Assembly (NCBI RefSeq): GCF_009617575.1
Contig: NZ_WIXJ01000007.1
Coordinates: 62,001 to 126,000, forward strand
DNA: 64,000 nucleotides
Source: Rhodocyclus gracilis
GTDB lineage: Bacteria; Pseudomonadota; Gammaproteobacteria; Burkholderiales; Rhodocyclaceae
Reading direction: 5' to 3'
Shown: positions 60,334 through 64,000 of the stretch, piece after piece
Position numbering within the stretch: the first letter of the stretch is position 1
Layout of the letters: each line of letters starts with the position of its first letter
Program-made: the position numbers and the translations under genes
The notes under the pieces: model-generated
The model's input: the letters and a program-made list of their open reading frames with translations, nothing else
Told to the model about the DNA's origin: nothing
Databases searched by the model: none

Positions 60334-61068
60334 TCACGCGCCACCGAAACCGGGACGCGCCGCAAACACCCCGCGCAGATCGACAGGGGAAACCGGAACG
60401 TCCACCCACGACAGGCCCGCCGCCGCAGGCTCCGGCAGACGCCATTCGTCGATCCGCAAGCGCAACTCGGGGCCGCCGGGGCGAACGATGAATACGCGAG
60501 ACGGCGCGGCTTGCGCGTCATCGCCATCATAAGAAAAATCGATGAACCAGCCGTCCCGCACGAGATGCTGCGGTCGCCCCTTCGCGTCGCGGGTATCCAG
60601 AGCGCTGGATTCGGCACCCAGCACAGAACTCGTCGCGTCACCGAGCCAATCAGCCAGCCCGCCGAGCGGCAAGGCGTAGCCGAGCACCCGACGCGTCAGC
60701 GCGTCGAGGTCGCTGTCGGACTCATGCTGACCACTCGCCGTCGTCAGGCGCGCACCGCTCGCATCGCTGACGATCTCGGCGACCCCCTGCCCGAAGGGCG
60801 ATGAGAGCAGCCAGACATCGCCGCTCGGCGAGTGCTGCCAGGAGAGACGCCCCGAATGGCTTTTGCCCTCGGCCACCAGCGAAAACCGCGCCGACAACTC
60901 GAAGGAAGAAGTCATCACCAGCGTCGACCGCGCCGGCGCCGTCGTCGGCGAGCCCGAATGCAGGCCCGATGGCGAACCCGTTGGCAGCACGGAGCAGGCG
61001 CTTAGCCCCAGCAGGGCCAGCGCCACGAAAGCGCAGGCAACAGCGCACGTGCGAAAGCGTCTTGGCAT
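60334..61068 (-). CDS. lolB: LolB, outer-membrane lipoprotein receptor
   Basis: A 244-residue lipoprotein that receives lipoproteins from LolA and inserts them in the outer membrane. The signal peptide ends in the lipobox LGLSAC. FELSARFSLVAEGKSHSGRLSWQH and LLSSPFGQGVAEI are typical of LolB. ATG 61068 is chosen because the signal peptide follows at once. It lies between the TPR gene and ispE, the standard order. Confidence 0.93.
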   Translation of the reverse strand: MPRRFRTCAVACAFVALALLGLSACSVLPTGSPSGLHSGSPTTAPARSTLVMTSSFELSARFSLVAEGKSHSGRLSWQHSPSGDVWLLSSPFGQGVAEIVSDASGARLTTASGQHESDSDLDALTRRVLGYALPLGGLADWLGDATSSVLGAESSALDTRDAKGRPQHLVRDGWFIDFSYDGDDAQAAPSRVFIVRPGGPELRLRIDEWRLPEPAAAGLSWVDVPVSPVDLRGVFAARPGFGGA

Positions 61069-61078
61069 CAGCAGCGAA

Positions 61079-62833
61079 TCAGGGCAGGAAGCGTTTGACG
61101 GCAGCCGCCAGCGCGTCGTTGCCCGGATTGCTATGCTGCGCTTCCTGCCAGATGCGCCGCGCATCCTCGCGCCGGTCGAGCTTCCAGAGCACCTCGCCCA
61201 GATGCGCGGCGATCTCCGGATCACGCCGCAAACCATAAGCGCGCTCCAGCGACGACAGCGCCCCCGCCAAATCGCCCTGCTGGTAGAGCACCCAACCGAG
61301 GCTGTCGAGAATGAAGGGATCGTCCGGCGCCAAAACCAAGGCCCGCTCGATCAACTGGCGCGCCTCACCGAGACGGATGCCACGATCGGCGAACGAATAG
61401 CCCAGCGCGTTGTAGGCCTGCGCACTGTCGGGCTTGAGTTCGATCAGCTTGCGCAGGTACTTCTCGACCAGTTCCAGACGTCCGACCTTCTCCGCCAGTA
61501 GCGAGGTTTCGTAGAGCAGCTCCGGATTTTCCGGCTGCCGGGCGAGCACCCGCGAGAGAACGTCGAACGCCTCCTGCGCACGATTGGCATCGCGCAAGAA
61601 TTGTGCCTCCACTTCGGCAATCTGCACCTGCTCGGCGGCATTGCGCGTCTTGATTTCGCGCAACTGGCGCAAGGCCTCGTCGAGCTTGCCGCCCGTCGCC
61701 AGAAGACGCGCCATGCGCAGGCGCGCCGGCAGATATTGCTCACCAACGCCGACAGACTGATAAAACGCCAGCGCCTCGGCATCCTGCTGACGCTGTTCGG
61801 CAATCTGCCCGAGGTAGTAGCGGACGACGCTCTTGTCCGGGAAATCGAGCGTCAACAGGTGGCGCAACAAGGTGTCGGCGCGGTTGGCGTCGTCCTGTTG
61901 CAAGGCAAGAATGGCCGCCGGAAAAACCGTTTCAGGATTATCCGGCGCCACTTTGAGCAGACGGTCGAAATTCTGCCGGGCATCGGCGTAGCGCCCTTCG
62001 CCGATCTGCGCCCGCGCCAGATAGAGCCGCGCGTCGTTGGCGTCTGGATTGCGCGCGACGAAGCGCTCGAGCGACGCCACGGCAGCCGTGTTGGACTCGC
62101 GCGACAAGAGCTGGGCTTCGAGCAAGGCCGCGAGATCCCAGTCCGGGCGAATCGCCAGCGCCCGCCGCGCTTCGGTGAGCGCCAACTCCGGCGCACTGGC
62201 CGTACTCGCCGCCATTGCGCGGACATAGTGCGCCTCGGCGAGTGCGTCGTACGGCGCCGTGAGACGCTCGACCAGACGCAGCGCGCCAACGCGATCCGGG
62301 CTGCGCGCCAGCAGTCGGTTCAAGGCCAGCAGATTGCCGGTGATCGCTGCGGGGTCTTCCGCCAGCATGCGCGCCAAAAGCGGCGTCAGTTCATCAAAAC
62401 GGTTGCCGACGACGAGCACGCCGGCAAGCATCTGCTGCGCACGCAGCGACGAAGGCTCGACCTCGACCCACGTGCGCGCCAGCGTCAGCGCGTCGTCGAG
62501 ATGGTGCGTGTAGCCGGCAATTTCCACCGCCCGCTCCAGGGCCCGCGGATCACGGGTGCGTACGGCAAGATCGGCCCACGCCTTGCTCGATAGTTCGAGA
62601 TCGCCGCGTTGCAACGCAATCTCGGCCAGCAGGACCTGAAAGACCACCTGCCCGCTCGGCAGCGTTTCGCCCGTCGCGTCCTTGGCGGCCGGGTCGGTGG
62701 CGCGCGCAGGCACCTTGAGCGCACTCACCGGGCGAGGCGTCTTCGGCTCGGCGGCCAGCGCCGGCCAGGCGGAAGCCAGCAGCAGAGCGGCCGGCACGAG
62801 AGCAAACAGGGATCGTCGGAGGGTTCGGCTCAT
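61079..62833 (-). CDS. Exported TPR-repeat protein upstream of lolB
   Basis: About 584 aa. A signal peptide (LFALVPAALLLASAWPALA) is followed by a chain of TPR-like helices. The best repeats are near the C-terminus (SAQAYNALGYSFADRGIRLGE; DPFILDSLGWVLYQQGDLAG). It probably works in the periplasm as a protein-protein scaffold; the partner is unknown. The tpr-lolB-ispE order is common in betaproteobacteria. The ATG at 62833 starts directly at the signal peptide; an in-frame ATG at 62860 is possible. Neither has a strong ribosome site. Confidence 0.88.
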   Translation of the reverse strand: MSRTLRRSLFALVPAALLLASAWPALAAEPKTPRPVSALKVPARATDPAAKDATGETLPSGQVVFQVLLAEIALQRGDLELSSKAWADLAVRTRDPRALERAVEIAGYTHHLDDALTLARTWVEVEPSSLRAQQMLAGVLVVGNRFDELTPLLARMLAEDPAAITGNLLALNRLLARSPDRVGALRLVERLTAPYDALAEAHYVRAMAASTASAPELALTEARRALAIRPDWDLAALLEAQLLSRESNTAAVASLERFVARNPDANDARLYLARAQIGEGRYADARQNFDRLLKVAPDNPETVFPAAILALQQDDANRADTLLRHLLTLDFPDKSVVRYYLGQIAEQRQQDAEALAFYQSVGVGEQYLPARLRMARLLATGGKLDEALRQLREIKTRNAAEQVQIAEVEAQFLRDANRAQEAFDVLSRVLARQPENPELLYETSLLAEKVGRLELVEKYLRKLIELKPDSAQAYNALGYSFADRGIRLGEARQLIERALVLAPDDPFILDSLGWVLYQQGDLAGALSSLERAYGLRRDPEIAAHLGEVLWKLDRREDARRIWQEAQHSNPGNDALAAAVKRFLP

Positions 62834-63074
62834 GATCTGTTCAGAGAAAGACGCGCTCATGGCGGTAGCAGGGGTTCCGTTAAGGCGCCCGACGGTCGGT
62901 CATGCGGCGCACAGGAAGGGGTCGGCAAAAAGCGCTCAGGAGATGATCCAACGGCGTCCGACAAATCGCGCAACCGGGCGATAGCCCCTGCGCCGATGGC
63001 CGTTGAGTCATGCACTTTGAGGCTTTTCGGCCATAATAGTTGTCGCATGTTATGAACTTTTACTCCTTGCAGCA

Positions 63075-63902
63075 ATGCCAGAACTCCCCGAAGTCGAAGT
63101 CAGCCGTCTAGGGCTGGAGCCCGCCATCTGTGGCCGACGGATCGCCGACGCCGTTTTCCGTACGCCCGCGCTGCGGCATCCACTACCGCCGGCGCTGGCG
63201 ACGCGCGTTCTGGGCTTGCGCGTCGACGCCCTGCTGCGCCGGGGCAAATACCTCCTCTTCGATTGCGAAAGCAGCGCCGGAGGCGGCTGGCTGATCATCC
63301 ATCTGGGCATGTCCGGCAGTCTGCGTCTGGTGGCGCCGGGCACGCCGCCCGCCCGCCATGATCATGTCGATATCGCTTTCGGCAGTACGGTGATGCGCCT
63401 GCGCGACCCCCGCCGCTTCGGGGCCGTGCTCTGGCACGAAGGCCCGGAAGTCGGCACACACCCGCTCCTGCAACCCCTCGGCATCGAGCCACTGTCGGCA
63501 GAATTCGACGGCGACTGGTTGTACGCCGCGCTGCGCCGACGCCACGGCCCGGTCAAACCCGTGCTGATGGACAGCCACCTGATCGTCGGCATCGGCAACA
63601 TCTACGCAGCGGAAAGCCTCTTTCGCGCCGGCATCGCGCCGCAGCAGGCGGCCGACCGCATCAGCGCTGCCCGCTGTGCAACACTCGCCATCGCCATCCG
63701 CGACACCCTCGCCGAGGCCGTCGCCGCCGGCGGCAGCAGCGTTCGCGATTATCTGCACAGCGATGGGGGCGCTGGCTGCTTCCAACTGACGCACGCGGTG
63801 TACGACCGCACCGGCGAACCCTGCCGTCAGTGCGCGACGCCGATCCGCCAGTTGCGTCAGGGCGGACGCTCCAGTTTTTACTGCCCTCACTGCCAACACT
63901 GA
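63075..63902 (+). CDS. mutM: MutM (Fpg), formamidopyrimidine-DNA glycosylase
   Basis: A 275-residue repair enzyme that removes 8-oxoguanine and nicks DNA. After Met comes the catalytic Pro-Glu pair of PELPEVE, with the beta-hairpin Lys in RRGKYLLF. The H2TH region has VGIGNIYAAESLF, and the C-terminal zinc finger is CRQCATPIRQLRQGGRSSFYCPHC. Divergent from the TPR gene; the 241-nt gap between them is the only place for both promoters, and I see no convincing -35/-10 pair. The last 98 nt of the window hold no gene I can support. Confidence 0.98.
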   Translation: MPELPEVEVSRLGLEPAICGRRIADAVFRTPALRHPLPPALATRVLGLRVDALLRRGKYLLFDCESSAGGGWLIIHLGMSGSLRLVAPGTPPARHDHVDIAFGSTVMRLRDPRRFGAVLWHEGPEVGTHPLLQPLGIEPLSAEFDGDWLYAALRRRHGPVKPVLMDSHLIVGIGNIYAAESLFRAGIAPQQAADRISAARCATLAIAIRDTLAEAVAAGGSSVRDYLHSDGGAGCFQLTHAVYDRTGEPCRQCATPIRQLRQGGRSSFYCPHCQH

Positions 63903-64000
63903 GAGCGCACCGCTGACGGGCCCGCATGGGCTAGCGGCACGCGACGTCCCCGCGCAAACGAGCGCCGGCAAGAGCCGTCTCGCCCCCGCCAACAAGCTGC

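Overview
The window reads as one chromosomal stretch of a free-living, nitrogen-fixing betaproteobacterium. High G+C, a NifL/NifA pair, an Rnf complex beside nif, and the flanking order ispE / tRNA-Gln / prs / rplY / pth / ychF and glnA / (DUF4124) / ntrB / ntrC point to the Rhodocyclales (Azoarcus, Azospira or Dechloromonas-like). The genus cannot be fixed from sequence alone. I see no mobile element, CRISPR array or rRNA gene.

Layout. (1) 1-5254, minus strand: rnfG-rnfE-rseC-like-rnfA-rnfB-rnfC-rnfD (rnfD runs off the left edge), a membrane complex that supplies low-potential electrons. (2) 5255-8788: a regulatory region with two mirrored sigma54 promoters and one NifA site, then nifL-nifA. 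(3) 8914-14042: nifB, fdxN, nifO, a flavodiiron protein, a [2Fe-2S] ferredoxin and draG. (4) 14351-18320: a methyl-accepting chemotaxis protein, then on the minus strand a SIR2-fold-like gene of unknown role with its own NifA site and sigma54-like promoter, and draT. (5) 18341-26484: nifH-nifD-nifK-nifT-ferredoxin-nafY, then three unrecognised genes placed around nifQ. (6) 26584-31344: molybdate genes modE-modA-(NifX-like)-modD-modB-modC. (7) 31520-38395: nifE, nifN with its own promoter, nifX, two NifX-associated genes, fdxB, nifU, nifS. (8) 38676-48988, minus strand: zapD, coaE, a SPOR protein, a TrpB2-type enzyme, coaX, birA, ntrC, ntrB, a DUF4124 protein and glnA. (9) 49341-54552, plus strand: rhodanese, nadA, an EEP-family phosphatase, a cardiolipin synthase-like gene and an ABC1 kinase. 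(10) 54608-62833, minus strand: gluQ, ychF, pth, rplY, prs, tRNA-Gln, ispE, lolB and a TPR protein. (11) mutM at 63075 on the plus strand.

How it fits together. NtrB/NtrC and glnA report nitrogen status, and glnA carries a sigma54 promoter with NtrC-type sites. NifL/NifA then drive the nif units. Six TGT-N10-ACA sites, most of them extended palindromes, sit upstream of GG-N10-GC promoters for rnf, nifL, nifB, nifH, nifE, nifN and the SIR2-like gene. Rnf and the ferredoxins feed NifH. NifB, NifEN, NifX, NafY and NifQ, with the Mod transporter, build and deliver FeMo-co. NifU and NifS make Fe-S clusters. DraT and DraG switch NifH off and on by ADP-ribosylation. The flavodiiron protein probably removes O2 or NO.

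The most promising undescribed item is the SIR2-like gene at 15988-17046. It lies beside draT, appears to be under NifA control, and has lost residues expected for a working sirtuin. Three further unrecognised genes (23779, 24215, 26062) in the nifHDK-nifQ stretch, and the rseC-like gene inside the rnf operon, are also worth attention.
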